From: Eutrophocola sp964601805
GTDB taxonomy: Bacteria; Pseudomonadota; Gammaproteobacteria; Pseudomonadales; Pseudohongiellaceae
NCBI GenBank assembly: GCA_964601805.1
Contig: CAZROW010000059.1
Location: forward strand, 1 to 19,207
Reading direction: 5' to 3'
DNA: 19,207 nucleotides
Made by a program: the position numbers and the translations under genes. A model generated the notes under the pieces. The model ran no database searches, was not told the DNA's origin, and was given only the letters and a program-made list of their open reading frames with translations. Positions 6,641 to 14,689 of this stretch are shown one piece after another (the stretch's first letter is position 1; each line of letters begins with the position of its first letter).

Positions 6641-8761
6641 ATGTTTAATCCGATCAGGAAAGAATTCAAATATGGCAATGACACGGTAATTCTGGAGACA
6701 GGCAAAGTAGCCCGCCAGGCCACCGGTTCAGTTGTTGTCACCGTTGGCAACACAGTAGTCCTTGCTACTGTAGTCGGACGCAAATCTGCCAATCCCGATG
6801 CAGATTTCTTCCCACTGACTGTCAACTACCAGGAAAAAACTTACGCCGGCGGTAAAATCCCGGGTGGTTTCTTCAAACGTGAAGGTCGACCTACCGAAAA
6901 GGAAACCCTGACTTCACGACTCATCGACAGACCGATTCGTCCCTTGTTCCCGAAAGGTTTCATGAACGAAGTACAGGTTGTCCTGACAGTCATGTCTTCT
7001 GACAAAAATATTGATCCGGATATTCCGGCCATGATTGGTGCTTCTGCTGCACTGGCCATTTCCGGTATTCCGTTTGCCGGCCCGCTGGGCGCTGCCCGTG
7101 TTGGTTATAACGATACTGACGGTTACCTGCTCAACCCAAGTCATGAAGTCCTGGAGACTTCCGACCTGGATATGGTTGTGGCTGGTACTGAAGCCGCTGT
7201 ACTGATGGTGGAATCTGAAGCCAAGGAGCTTCACGAAGACCTGATGCTGGGTGCTGTACTTTTCGCCCACCAGGAAATGCAGGTTGTTATCCAGGCGATT
7301 AATGACTTTACTGCTTCAGCTGGCAAACCCGCCTGGGAATGGCAGGCACCTGCGACCAATGAAGTGCTCACTGATGCCATTACTGCCGGCTTTGCCGAAG
7401 GTATCCAGGCTGCCTACCAGATCTCTGACAAGATGGAGCGCCAGGACAAGCTGGGTGAATTGCGTGACCAGGCTGTTGAGCAGTTTGCCAACGAAGACGT
7501 CGATCCGCCTGTAAGCAGCAAGGAAGTTTCAGGTATCTTTTCCAAGCTGGAAAAGAATATCGTGCGCCAGAACATCATCAAGGGTCAGCCGCGTATTGAT
7601 GGCCGTGACACCAAGACTGTGCGTCCGATCAGTGTCGAAACCGGCATCCTGGAAAAGACCCATGGTTCTGCCCTGTTTACCCGTGGTGAAACACAGGCCA
7701 TCGTCGTGGCCACCCTGGGCGCCCTGCGTGATTCCCAGATTATTGAAGATCTTTCCGGTACCAAGAAAGATCCCTTCATGCTGCATTACAACTTCCCGCC
7801 GTACAGTGTCGGTGAGACCGGTTTCATGAGCGGCCCGAAACGTCGCGAGATCGGTCACGGTCGCCTGGCGCGTCGTGGTGTGGCAGCTGTATTGCCAAGC
7901 GAAGATGAATTTCCATATGCCATTCGCGTGGTGTCCGAGATCACTGAATCCAACGGTTCCAGCTCCATGGCGTCTGTCTGTGGTACATCACTGGCCCTGA
8001 TGGATGCCGGTGTTCCTGTGAAAGCCCCTGTAGCAGGTATTGCCATGGGCCTGATCAAGGAAGACAACGGTGTTGCCGTGTTGACCGATATCCTGGGTGA
8101 TGAAGATCACCTGGGTGACATGGACTTCAAGGTGGCCGGTTCCGCCAAAGGTGTAACCGCCCTGCAGATGGATATCAAAATCCAGGGTATCACCGAGGAA
8201 ATCATGGAAACTGCGCTGGAGCAGGCCCATCACGCCAGAATGCATATCCTTGGCGAGATGAACAAGGTCATCTCTACTCCGGGTGAAATTTCCGAGTACG
8301 CACCATCCATGGCCAACCTGAAGATCCATCCGGACAAGATCCGTGACGTAATTGGTAAGGGTGGCGCTGTCATTCGTTCCATCACTGAAGAGACCGGTGC
8401 TTCCATCGATATCGATGACGACGGTAACGTGCGTATCTACGGTGAAGATGCCACTTCACGTGACGCCGCTGTCGCCATGGTCGAAGAGATTACTGCTGAA
8501 GCCGAAATCGGCAAGCTCTACAAGGGCGTGGTTTCCAAGATCGTTGACTTTGGTGCCTTCGTCACCATCCTGCCTGGCAAGGATGGCCTGGTGCACATTT
8601 CCCAGATCGCGCAGGAGCGCGTGGAAAATGTCACTGACTACCTGAAAGAGAAGCAGGAAATTGTGGTCAAGGTGCTCAAGATTGATGATCGCGGCAAGAT
8701 CAGCCTGACCATGAAAGATGTGACTGATGAAGACAAGGCTTCTATGGAAGAAAGCCAGTAA
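6641..8761 (+). CDS. pnp: Polyribonucleotide nucleotidyltransferase (PNPase)
   Basis: PNPase degrades RNA 3' to 5' by phosphorolysis, releasing nucleoside diphosphates. It forms a trimer and usually joins the RNA degradosome. The 706 residues (E. coli 711) carry a first RNase PH-like domain (about 14-145), an alpha-helical linker, and the active second RNase PH domain with GDEDHLGDMD. The aspartates at 487 and 493 correspond to the catalytic pair 486/492 of E. coli. A KH domain follows with GKGG at 572-575, then an S1 domain (about 622-690). The ATG at 6641 gives the normal N-terminus. The nearest good purine tract, AAGGA, is rather far upstream and may be base-paired. A strong terminator follows the stop. 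Confidence 0.98.
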   Translation: MFNPIRKEFKYGNDTVILETGKVARQATGSVVVTVGNTVVLATVVGRKSANPDADFFPLTVNYQEKTYAGGKIPGGFFKREGRPTEKETLTSRLIDRPIRPLFPKGFMNEVQVVLTVMSSDKNIDPDIPAMIGASAALAISGIPFAGPLGAARVGYNDTDGYLLNPSHEVLETSDLDMVVAGTEAAVLMVESEAKELHEDLMLGAVLFAHQEMQVVIQAINDFTASAGKPAWEWQAPATNEVLTDAITAGFAEGIQAAYQISDKMERQDKLGELRDQAVEQFANEDVDPPVSSKEVSGIFSKLEKNIVRQNIIKGQPRIDGRDTKTVRPISVETGILEKTHGSALFTRGETQAIVVATLGALRDSQIIEDLSGTKKDPFMLHYNFPPYSVGETGFMSGPKRREIGHGRLARRGVAAVLPSEDEFPYAIRVVSEITESNGSSSMASVCGTSLALMDAGVPVKAPVAGIAMGLIKEDNGVAVLTDILGDEDHLGDMDFKVAGSAKGVTALQMDIKIQGITEEIMETALEQAHHARMHILGEMNKVISTPGEISEYAPSMANLKIHPDKIRDVIGKGGAVIRSITEETGASIDIDDDGNVRIYGEDATSRDAAVAMVEEITAEAEIGKLYKGVVSKIVDFGAFVTILPGKDGLVHISQIAQERVENVTDYLKEKQEIVVKVLKIDDRGKISLTMKDVTDEDKASMEESQ

Positions 8762-8777
8762 GTTATCAGTAAGCATT

Positions 8778-8816
8778 AAAAAAGCCGGTAGCTGTTTCAG
8801 CTACCGGCTTTTTTTT
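8778..8816. terminator. Strong bidirectional terminator between pnp and the PfkB kinase gene
   Basis: GCCGGTAGCTG pairs perfectly with CAGCTACCGGC around a TTT loop, an 11-bp stem. It is flanked by six A residues on the left and eight T residues on the right. The T run ends pnp transcripts, and the A run serves as the T tract for the convergent gene on the other strand, which stops at 8837. Confidence 0.95.
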
Positions 8817-8836
8817 GCCATTCAACAAATGACAGT

Positions 8837-9838
8837 TTACTTGATGATCTGGTCCTTGATCTTCTGGTGAGCTTCGGCAGGCAGCCTGGGGCCAAAGCTG
8901 CTCACAGTGGTTGCCGCTGCAAGGCTTGCCAGGTTACCGGCGGTTTCAAAATCATGGCCGGCTGATACGGCATACAGGAAGGCTCCGGAGAACATGTCGC
9001 CGGCACCGTTGCTGTCTACTGCCTGGACCTTGTTGGGCGCAATGCTGATGTTCTTTTCACCATCAAACAGCAGGGCACCCTCGGAACCGCAGGTCACCAC
9101 AATCTGCTTCGCAATGGATTTCAGGCCTTCAATGGCTTCTTCGACAGTTTCCATGCCAGTCCATTCCTTGGCTTCAACATCGTTGGCAAACACAAGATCA
9201 ACACCATCGCCGATCATTTCCTGCAGGCCACCGCGGAAAAATTGCACCATGGCCGGGTCGGACAAGGTGATGGATGTCTTCACGCCGTTTTGCTCAGCAA
9301 TTTCCCGGGCAAAAATAGAGGCTTCACGCCCGGTATCGGAAGTTACCTGGTAGCCTTCCAGGAACAGGTATTCAGAATCCTTGATGGCATCAACATCGAT
9401 TTCATTCTTTGAGAGGGTCTCGGAGATGCCCAGGAAGCTGAGCATGGTTCTTTCGGTGTCTGCACTGACCATCACCAGGCATTTACCGGTGACACCGTCT
9501 TCACGGTTGCTGTTGTCGAGATTGGTATGAATGTTGTGATGTCCCAGCTGGTCCACGTAAAAATCGCCGGCTTCATCGCTGGCCACTTTGCAGGAGAAAA
9601 AGGAGTTGCCGCCAAACTGTGAAATGGCATACATGGAGTTGGCAACGGAGCCACCACCGGAACGGGTTTTCAGTCCAAACTTGTCCAGCAGGCGTTTTTC
9701 CAGCGTAGCCTGGGATTCGCCATCCACCAGGGTCATGATGCCTTTCTGAATACTTTCATGCTGGAAAAAACTGTCTTCGACTTCAAACTCCTGGTCAACC
9801 AGCGCGGCACCAATGCCATAGACGTGATACTTCTTCAT
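8837..9838 (-). CDS. PfkB-family carbohydrate/nucleoside kinase, adenosine kinase-like
   Basis: This is a cytoplasmic kinase of the ribokinase/PfkB fold and most resembles the adenosine kinase group, which phosphorylates adenosine to AMP. The 333 residues show the N-terminal substrate-binding signature GGGSVANSM (61-69) and the C-terminal motif DSNGAGD (275-281), with catalytic aspartate 281 and the anion-hole glycines. The ATG is preceded by an AAAGGGAAA ribosome site. The gene starts 52 bases after the hemL stop on the same strand and ends at the shared terminator. Substrate choice cannot be read from the motifs: fructose, ribose or another nucleoside remain possible. I see no functional link to the heme genes before it. 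Confidence 0.85.
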   Translation of the reverse strand: MKKYHVYGIGAALVDQEFEVEDSFFQHESIQKGIMTLVDGESQATLEKRLLDKFGLKTRSGGGSVANSMYAISQFGGNSFFSCKVASDEAGDFYVDQLGHHNIHTNLDNSNREDGVTGKCLVMVSADTERTMLSFLGISETLSKNEIDVDAIKDSEYLFLEGYQVTSDTGREASIFAREIAEQNGVKTSITLSDPAMVQFFRGGLQEMIGDGVDLVFANDVEAKEWTGMETVEEAIEGLKSIAKQIVVTCGSEGALLFDGEKNISIAPNKVQAVDSNGAGDMFSGAFLYAVSAGHDFETAGNLASLAAATTVSSFGPRLPAEAHQKIKDQIIK

Positions 9839-9890
9839 ATTGTTTCCCTTTCTCGTTTAATGTTTATCTTGTTGAGCTTACCTAGTACTG

Positions 9891-11189
9891 CTACAGGGCG
9901 GCGAACGCCTTCTCTGCAGCATCCAGTGTTTTTTGCAATTCCTCGTCACCATGAGCTGCGGAAACAAAGCCCGCTTCAAAGGCTGACGGTGCCAGGTAGA
10001 TGCCACTTTCCAGCATCAGGTGGAAGTATTTCCTGAACCGCTCCACATCGCAGGCCATGACCTGTGCGAAAGTGGTCACAGACTCTTCTTCGCTGAAGAA
10101 GCAGCCAAACATGGCGCCAACCTGGTTGGTGGTAAACGGGATGCCCGCGGCATCCGCTCTTTCTTTCAGGCCCTTCAGGAGGAATTCTGTTTTCACTGAC
10201 AGTGAATCAAAGAAATCCGGCTTGCTGATTTCCCTGAGTGTCACCAGCCCGGCCGTGACGGCCAGGGGATTGCCCGATAGCGTCCCGGCCTGGTAAACCG
10301 GGCCAACGGGCGCCAGCATATCCATGATTTCCTGTTTGCCGCCAAAGGCGCCAACGGGCAACCCGCCGCCGATGACCTTGCCCAGCGTGGTCAGGTCCGG
10401 CGTGATGCCATAAACCGCTTGCGCACCGCCAAGGGCATTGCGAAAGCCTGTCATGACCTCATCAAAAATCAGCACGACACCGTACTGATTACATAATTCA
10501 CGCAGCCCTTCCAGGTATCCGGGTACCGGGGGGACGCAGTTCATGTTGCCTGCAACCGGCTCGATAATGACACAGGCAATGTCCTTGCCTGATTGAGCAA
10601 ACAGCTGGCTGACAGACTCCAGGTCATTGTAGGGCAGGATATAGGTTTCAGATGACGTGGATTCAGGCACGCCCAGGGAATCCGGTGAGCCGAGGGTCAG
10701 GGCACCTGATCCTGCCTTGACCAGCAGTGAATCGACGTGGCCGTGATAACAGCCTTCAAATTTCAAAATCTTGCTTCGCTTTGTATAACCCCGGGCCAGG
10801 CGAATGGCGCTCATGGTGGCTTCTGTGCCGGAATTGACCAGGCGCACGGAATCAATGGAAGGTACCAGTTCGCTGATCAGCTCGGCCAGTTCGACTTCCT
10901 TGGCTGTCGGGGCGCCAAAGGTTACGCCCAGCTCAAGTTGTTCTTTCAGCGCAGCGATGACTGCCGGATGCCGGTGGCCCAGGATCAGGGGGCCCCAGGA
11001 GCCGATGTAATCCACATAGCGATTGCCGTCTTCATCAATCAGCCAGGCGCCTTCACCGGACTTGAAAAAGACAGGGTTTCCGCCCACGCCCTTGAAAGCC
11101 CGGACGGGAGAATTAACACCGCCGGGAATATGGGTCCTGGCGTTTTCAAACAAAGCGGCGGAGCGGGAGTGATCCAGTTCAGATGACAT
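9891..11189 (-). CDS. hemL: Glutamate-1-semialdehyde 2,1-aminomutase
   Basis: HemL is a PLP-dependent aminotransferase-fold enzyme that converts glutamate-1-semialdehyde to 5-aminolevulinate, an early step of tetrapyrrole synthesis by the C5 route. The 432 residues contain the family start IPGGVNSPVRAF, the PLP-phosphate region NSGTEATMSAIRLARG, the conserved FDEVMTGFR, and GKVIGGG with the Schiff-base lysine at residue 271 (265 in E. coli). The frame is open to 11234, but I choose the ATG at 11187-11189. It has AGGA eight bases upstream and gives the normal N-terminus; the longer form would overlap the gene before it. It lies 13 bases after hemJ, so the two are very probably one heme-synthesis operon. 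Confidence 0.97.
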   Translation of the reverse strand: MSSELDHSRSAALFENARTHIPGGVNSPVRAFKGVGGNPVFFKSGEGAWLIDEDGNRYVDYIGSWGPLILGHRHPAVIAALKEQLELGVTFGAPTAKEVELAELISELVPSIDSVRLVNSGTEATMSAIRLARGYTKRSKILKFEGCYHGHVDSLLVKAGSGALTLGSPDSLGVPESTSSETYILPYNDLESVSQLFAQSGKDIACVIIEPVAGNMNCVPPVPGYLEGLRELCNQYGVVLIFDEVMTGFRNALGGAQAVYGITPDLTTLGKVIGGGLPVGAFGGKQEIMDMLAPVGPVYQAGTLSGNPLAVTAGLVTLREISKPDFFDSLSVKTEFLLKGLKERADAAGIPFTTNQVGAMFGCFFSEEESVTTFAQVMACDVERFRKYFHLMLESGIYLAPSAFEAGFVSAAHGDEELQKTLDAAEKAFAAL

Positions 11190-11202
11190 ATACAATCCTG
11201 GG

Positions 11203-11625
11203 TTAAAACGGTTTGACGACGACCAGAATAACAATGACGATCAACAGAACAGTCGGCACTTCATTGAATATCCGGTAATAAGTGTGCGGGCGTGTATTCC
11301 TGTCGTCACGAAAAAGCTTCAGGTAATGCCAGCACATGTAATGATAGATCAGGAGCAACAGGACGCAGAACAGTTTTGCATGCATCCAGCCGGAGGCCAT
11401 GTAGTACTGGGGGTTATAGCCAATCACTATGGCGCCAAACAGCACGGTGAGCACGGCTGATGGTGTCATGATGCCCCGGTACAGCTTACGTTCCATGATC
11501 TTGAAACGTTCAATCGTTGCCTTGTCCTCGGTCATGGCGTGATGGACATACAGGCGCGGCAGGTAAAACAACCCGGCGAACCAGCAGACAACGGCAATAA
11601 TGTGTAGGGCTTTGAACCAGAGCAT
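11203..11625 (-). CDS. hemJ: Protoporphyrinogen IX oxidase HemJ (UPF0093 membrane protein)
   Basis: HemJ is an integral inner-membrane protein that oxidises protoporphyrinogen IX to protoporphyrin IX in bacteria lacking HemG or HemY. The 140-residue product has four hydrophobic segments (about 5-25, 53-71, 83-102 and 121-138). It starts with the typical LHIIAVVCWFAGLFYLPRL block with a conserved histidine at 8, and has the HAKL segment with a lysine at 84; a His and a Lys are reported as essential in the family. The ATG start is the natural one, but no clear ribosome site precedes it. Placement 13 bases before hemL supports the heme role. I cannot see whether another protoporphyrinogen oxidase exists in the genome. 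Confidence 0.9.
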   Translation of the reverse strand: MLWFKALHIIAVVCWFAGLFYLPRLYVHHAMTEDKATIERFKIMERKLYRGIMTPSAVLTVLFGAIVIGYNPQYYMASGWMHAKLFCVLLLLIYHYMCWHYLKLFRDDRNTRPHTYYRIFNEVPTVLLIVIVILVVVKPF

Positions 11626-11840
11626 CGTGGCTTGGCATCATCCTGTAGGTGAAAAACCGAGGAATGATAACATCTTATAATAGGCGGCTAAAATGCAGGC
11701 CCCCTTTATCTTTTCCCGGAGGGCCACTATCATACGCGCCCCCTCCCTTACCGGAGAAAGCGCAGGCAACAGGCCTGTGGAGCAGTTTTAATCAATCGTG
11801 AGTGGCAAACCAGGCCGCTCGGTATGACAGGAGCAGATCC
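11626..11840. promoter_or_regulatory. Divergent intergenic region between hemJ and argC
   Basis: These 215 bases must hold the starting points for both directions. On the + strand there is a perfect TATAAT (11676-11681), but no good -35 at 16-18 bases. A weaker pair on the same strand is TTTATC with TATCAT (11728-11733). On the - strand no convincing promoter was found. A 10-bp palindrome ACAGGCCTGT lies just upstream of argC. I do not recognise an ArgR box, and no promoter here is certain. Confidence 0.4.
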
Positions 11841-12884
11841 TTGACCCAGGCAGTCATCAAAGCAGGCATAGTAGGTGCTACAGGATATACCGGACAGGAA
11901 TTGTTGCGGGTGCTGGTCAAGCATCCGCATGTCACCTTGCAGGCAGTAACTTCACGCAGTGAGGCCGGCAAGTCGGTAACTTCATTGTTTCCCAACCTGC
12001 GTGGCCATGCAGAGCTGACGTTTGTTGAGCCGGATGCCGAAATCCTGCAGTCCTGCGATGTGGTGTTTTTTGCCACGCCAAACGGAACTGCCATGACGAT
12101 GGTGCCGGAGCTGATCAATGCCGGTGTGAAGGTCATTGACCTGTCTGCCGACTTTCGCCTCAAGGATGTCCAGGTCTGGTCACAATGGTACGGCATGGAA
12201 CATGCCTGCCCGGATGTGGTGGCCGAGGCTGTCTATGGCCTGCCGGAAATGTTTCGCGAGCAGATTCGTGATGCCCGCGTCCTGGCTAATCCGGGGTGTT
12301 ATCCCACCGCGGTACAGCTGGGTTTTCTGCCCCTGGTTAAAAACGCGCTCGTGGACACCAGCCGGCTTATTGCAGACTGCAAGTCCGGTGTCAGTGGTGC
12401 CGGTCGCAAGGCGGCCATTGGCACGCTCTTGTGTGAAGCCAGCGAAAGCATGAAGGCTTACGGCATTAATGGTCACAGGCATTTGCCGGAAATCTGCCAG
12501 GGGCTTGATACGGCATCCAGCGACCAGGTCGGCCTGACCTTCATGCCGCACCTGACGCCCATGATACGGGGCATACAGGCCAGCCTGTACGCCACATTGA
12601 AAAATACCGACACCGATTTGCAGCAATTGTTTGAAGATTTTTACCGGGATGAACCGTTCGTGGATGTGCTTGAGCCGGGCATGAGTCCGGATACCCGCAG
12701 TGTCCGTGGCACCAATAACCTGCAATTGGCCGTTTGTCGGCCCCAGGGCGGTGATACCGTCGTGGTGTTGGCCGCCGAGGATAATCTTGTGAAGGGCGCC
12801 GCAGGACAGGCGGTACAAAACATGAATATAATGTTTGGTCTCGAAGAAACAGCCGGTCTGGATATCGTCGCCGCATTGCCCTGA
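11841..12884 (+). CDS. argC: N-acetyl-gamma-glutamyl-phosphate reductase
   Basis: ArgC catalyses the NADPH-dependent reduction of N-acetylglutamyl phosphate to the semialdehyde, the third step of arginine synthesis, in the cytoplasm. The 347 residues show the nucleotide-binding GATGYTG (12-18), the active cysteine in NPGC (C153), and GHRHLPEI with His 212 and His 214. I set the start at TTG 11841. AGGAG lies seven bases upstream, and the protein then begins a few residues before the conserved IKAGIVGATG. An upstream GTG at 11802 would add 13 residues not typical of the family. The gene is alone among its pathway, as in Pseudomonas, where argC sits beside the same downstream genes. Confidence 0.96.
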   Translation: MTQAVIKAGIVGATGYTGQELLRVLVKHPHVTLQAVTSRSEAGKSVTSLFPNLRGHAELTFVEPDAEILQSCDVVFFATPNGTAMTMVPELINAGVKVIDLSADFRLKDVQVWSQWYGMEHACPDVVAEAVYGLPEMFREQIRDARVLANPGCYPTAVQLGFLPLVKNALVDTSRLIADCKSGVSGAGRKAAIGTLLCEASESMKAYGINGHRHLPEICQGLDTASSDQVGLTFMPHLTPMIRGIQASLYATLKNTDTDLQQLFEDFYRDEPFVDVLEPGMSPDTRSVRGTNNLQLAVCRPQGGDTVVVLAAEDNLVKGAAGQAVQNMNIMFGLEETAGLDIVAALP

Positions 12885-12989
12885 CCACCAGGTCGGCATT
12901 AACACACTGAACACCGGGCAGGAATTTCCTGGTACCAGCAGTCAAACCAGCCTCTCCTGCACTGATCATTTTATTGACAGGTATTACTG

Positions 12990-13733
12990 TTGAGCAGAAC
13001 ACCGACAGTCAAAGGCAGTAAACAGCTCAAGATGGTTGTCGTTCCCTATAATCCATGGCGAACGGCTTTTATCCGCCTGGGTATTTTGCTGGTTCTGGTT
13101 GCCACAGGCGGAGGGTTTTACCTGTATGGCTACAACGCTGGTGTTTTCGTCAATGGCGATGCCAGGGCTGAGCGTGACCGCCTCATGTTCCAGGTGGATG
13201 ACATGACCCGGCAAATGGACGTCCTGCAACAGGAGCTGATCAACAGCGAGCAGGCCGGCGCCGTGGATAGGCAGGCCCTGGAGGAAGTGCAGGGGACTAT
13301 CATGAACCTGCGTGAGACCATTGCCCAGCTCCAGGAAGACGTGTTGTTCTACAAGCAGATCATGTCTCCGGAGAACACTGAAACCGGGCTGATGATTGGC
13401 CAGCTGGATCTGGAAAGTACAGAAGCTCCGGATCGTATTCGCTACCGGCTGGAATTGCGCCAGCTTGGCAACAATGAAAATATTGTCAGTGGCTACACGA
13501 ATGTGAATATTCTCGGCAGCCAGGACCGGCAGGAAGTCTCCATGCCATTGCGAAGCCTGTCAGCCGAGGAAGATCAACTGGATATCAAGTTGCAGTTCCG
13601 GTATTTCCAGAATATCCAGGGTGAAATCGTACTGCCTGAGGGCTTTGAGCCACTGGGTGTGCAGATTGTTGCCGTGGACGAAAGCAATGACGGCAAGACC
13701 GTCCAGAAGAGTTTTGCCTGGGTGGTTGAATAA
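12990..13733 (+). CDS. DUF6776-type bitopic membrane protein with coiled coil, function unknown
   Basis: The function is not known. I assign the family from its place between argC and a bactofilin, as for Pseudomonas PA0663, and from its layout. The 247 residues have a short basic N-terminus, one membrane span (about 26-48), a heptad-rich coiled-coil region (about 57-118), then a probable beta-rich domain (about 130-245) with the segment FRYFQNIQGEIVLPEGFEP. By the positive-inside rule the C-terminal 200 residues should be periplasmic, an arrangement similar to MreC. The start is TTG with AGG eight bases upstream; an ATG at 13032 lacks a ribosome site but would still leave the membrane span. 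The bactofilin gene follows 42 bases later. Confidence 0.8.
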   Translation: MSRTPTVKGSKQLKMVVVPYNPWRTAFIRLGILLVLVATGGGFYLYGYNAGVFVNGDARAERDRLMFQVDDMTRQMDVLQQELINSEQAGAVDRQALEEVQGTIMNLRETIAQLQEDVLFYKQIMSPENTETGLMIGQLDLESTEAPDRIRYRLELRQLGNNENIVSGYTNVNILGSQDRQEVSMPLRSLSAEEDQLDIKLQFRYFQNIQGEIVLPEGFEPLGVQIVAVDESNDGKTVQKSFAWVVE

Positions 13734-13775
13734 TCCTCTGGAGCATTCAGATTAATTGCCATTTTCGGAGAAAAT

Positions 13776-14225
13776 GTGAAAAAACCTTTCAGTACAGACA
13801 ACATTACGACCCTGGTTTCCAAAGCCACTGAAATTACCGGTGATCTGCATTTCAGCGGTGTGCTGGAAGTAGAGGGAAAAATCCGCGGCAATATCTATGC
13901 CGACGATGATTCCTCTGCCGAGGTGCGTATTCGTGAAAGTGGCCTGGTGCAGGGCGAAATCAAGGTGCCCTCGGTGATTATCAATGGCCTGGTGGAAGGT
14001 GACGTGCATTCCACGCAACACCTGGAGCTTGCCGCCAAGGCCAGGGTCGTGGGTAATGTGTATTATCACCTTATTGAAATGGTGATGGGTTCCGAGGTCA
14101 ATGGCAGCCTGTGCCATCGCTCTTCGGCAGACCTCAAGCCTCGCCAGATAGGCATGGAAAAGCCGGATGTACTGGGCAAGGAAGGCCAACCGGAAGTCGT
14201 CGAAAAGGCTGCCGGAAACTCCTGA
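13776..14225 (+). CDS. Bactofilin (polymer-forming cytoskeletal protein)
   Basis: Bactofilins polymerise without nucleotide into filaments that scaffold cell-shape and cell-wall enzymes at the inner face of the membrane. The 149 residues contain the beta-helical DUF583 domain (about 18-112), seen as repeating short blocks such as GDLHFSGVLEVEGKIRGNI, GLVQGEIKV and GLVEGDVHS with regularly spaced Gly and Val. A 35-residue polar tail follows. The GTG start has GGAG five bases upstream. Its G is shared with an overlapping ATG that is followed at once by TGA, an odd arrangement. It probably shares a transcript with the preceding membrane protein. An M23 endopeptidase, a typical partner of bactofilins, lies close by on the other strand. 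Confidence 0.92.
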   Translation: MKKPFSTDNITTLVSKATEITGDLHFSGVLEVEGKIRGNIYADDDSSAEVRIRESGLVQGEIKVPSVIINGLVEGDVHSTQHLELAAKARVVGNVYYHLIEMVMGSEVNGSLCHRSSADLKPRQIGMEKPDVLGKEGQPEVVEKAAGNS

Positions 14226-14237
14226 TCAGCAGGCTTA

Positions 14238-14262
14238 ATACTTGACTATTTTGCTCAGGTTT
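14238..14262 (+). promoter_or_regulatory. Type-1 IscR binding site at the erpA promoter
   Basis: The 25 bases match the E. coli type-1 IscR consensus (ATASYYGACT, RWWWY, AGTCRRSTAT) at 22 positions by my count. The left half ATACTTGACT is perfect; the right half reads GCTCAGGTTT, differing at three positions. The site covers the -35 element, which fits repression by cluster-loaded IscR when Fe-S supply is sufficient. The consensus is from memory. Confidence 0.7.
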
Positions 14263-14270
14263 TAGATAAT
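14242..14270 (+). promoter_or_regulatory. Sigma70-type promoter of erpA
   Basis: TTGACT (14242-14247) and GATAAT (14265-14270) are separated by exactly 17 bases, each one base from consensus. The start codon of erpA lies 32 bases after the -10 element, leaving a short leader. This is the best-matching promoter for a protein gene in the window. Confidence 0.75.
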
Positions 14271-14302
14271 TTGCTCCCTGAATCCCTTATGGAAACCCAG
14301 TC

Positions 14303-14680
14303 ATGACAGCTGCAGAAAACGTCAATGATTCCGTTGTCGGCACCCACGATGCGATAGCCATATCGCTGACGGACAATGCTGCCAGGAAGGTCAAGACATT
14401 GATTGGTGAGGAAGGCAATCCTGACCTGAAGCTGCGCGTGTTCGTCACGGGTGGCGGCTGTTCCGGTTTCCAGTACGGCTTCTCTTTTGACGAAAGTGTC
14501 AATGATGACGACACCGTGATTAAGCACCAGGGCGCCGAACTACTGGTAGACCCGCTCAGTTACCAATACCTGGTGGGCTCAAAAGTGGATTACACAGAAG
14601 GCCTGGAAGGATCACGTTTCATCGTCGAAAATCCCCTGGCGACCACAACCTGTGGTTGCGGCATGTCTTTCTCGATCTAG
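14303..14680 (+). CDS. erpA: Iron-sulfur cluster insertion protein ErpA
   Basis: ErpA is an A-type carrier that receives Fe-S clusters from the Isc/Suf scaffolds and delivers them to target proteins, including IspG/IspH of isoprenoid synthesis in E. coli. The 125 residues have the three ligand cysteines of the family, C53 in GGGCSGFQYGF and C117/C119 in TTTCGCGMSFSI. The last motif is typical of ErpA rather than IscA. The N-terminus is about 11 residues longer than in E. coli (114). No strong ribosome site is seen before the ATG (only GGAAA). It has its own promoter, overlapped by an IscR site. It ends nine bases from the convergent anmK with no clear terminator between. Confidence 0.96.
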   Translation: MTAAENVNDSVVGTHDAIAISLTDNAARKVKTLIGEEGNPDLKLRVFVTGGGCSGFQYGFSFDESVNDDDTVIKHQGAELLVDPLSYQYLVGSKVDYTEGLEGSRFIVENPLATTTCGCGMSFSI

Positions 14681-14689
14681 CCTGGAGTC

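Noticed and set aside
11190..11234. Longer hemL starting at 11234
   Set aside because: It would overlap the end of hemJ, and the added residues do not resemble HemL. ATG 11189 has a good ribosome site.
11802..11840. Upstream GTG start for argC
   Set aside because: It would add 13 residues outside the family's normal N-terminus, while TTG 11841 has AGGAG at ideal spacing.
12974..12979. Perfect TTGACA before the DUF6776-type gene
   Set aside because: No -10-like hexamer lies 16-18 bases downstream, where the coding region already begins. The element overlaps the ribosome site, so chance is more likely.
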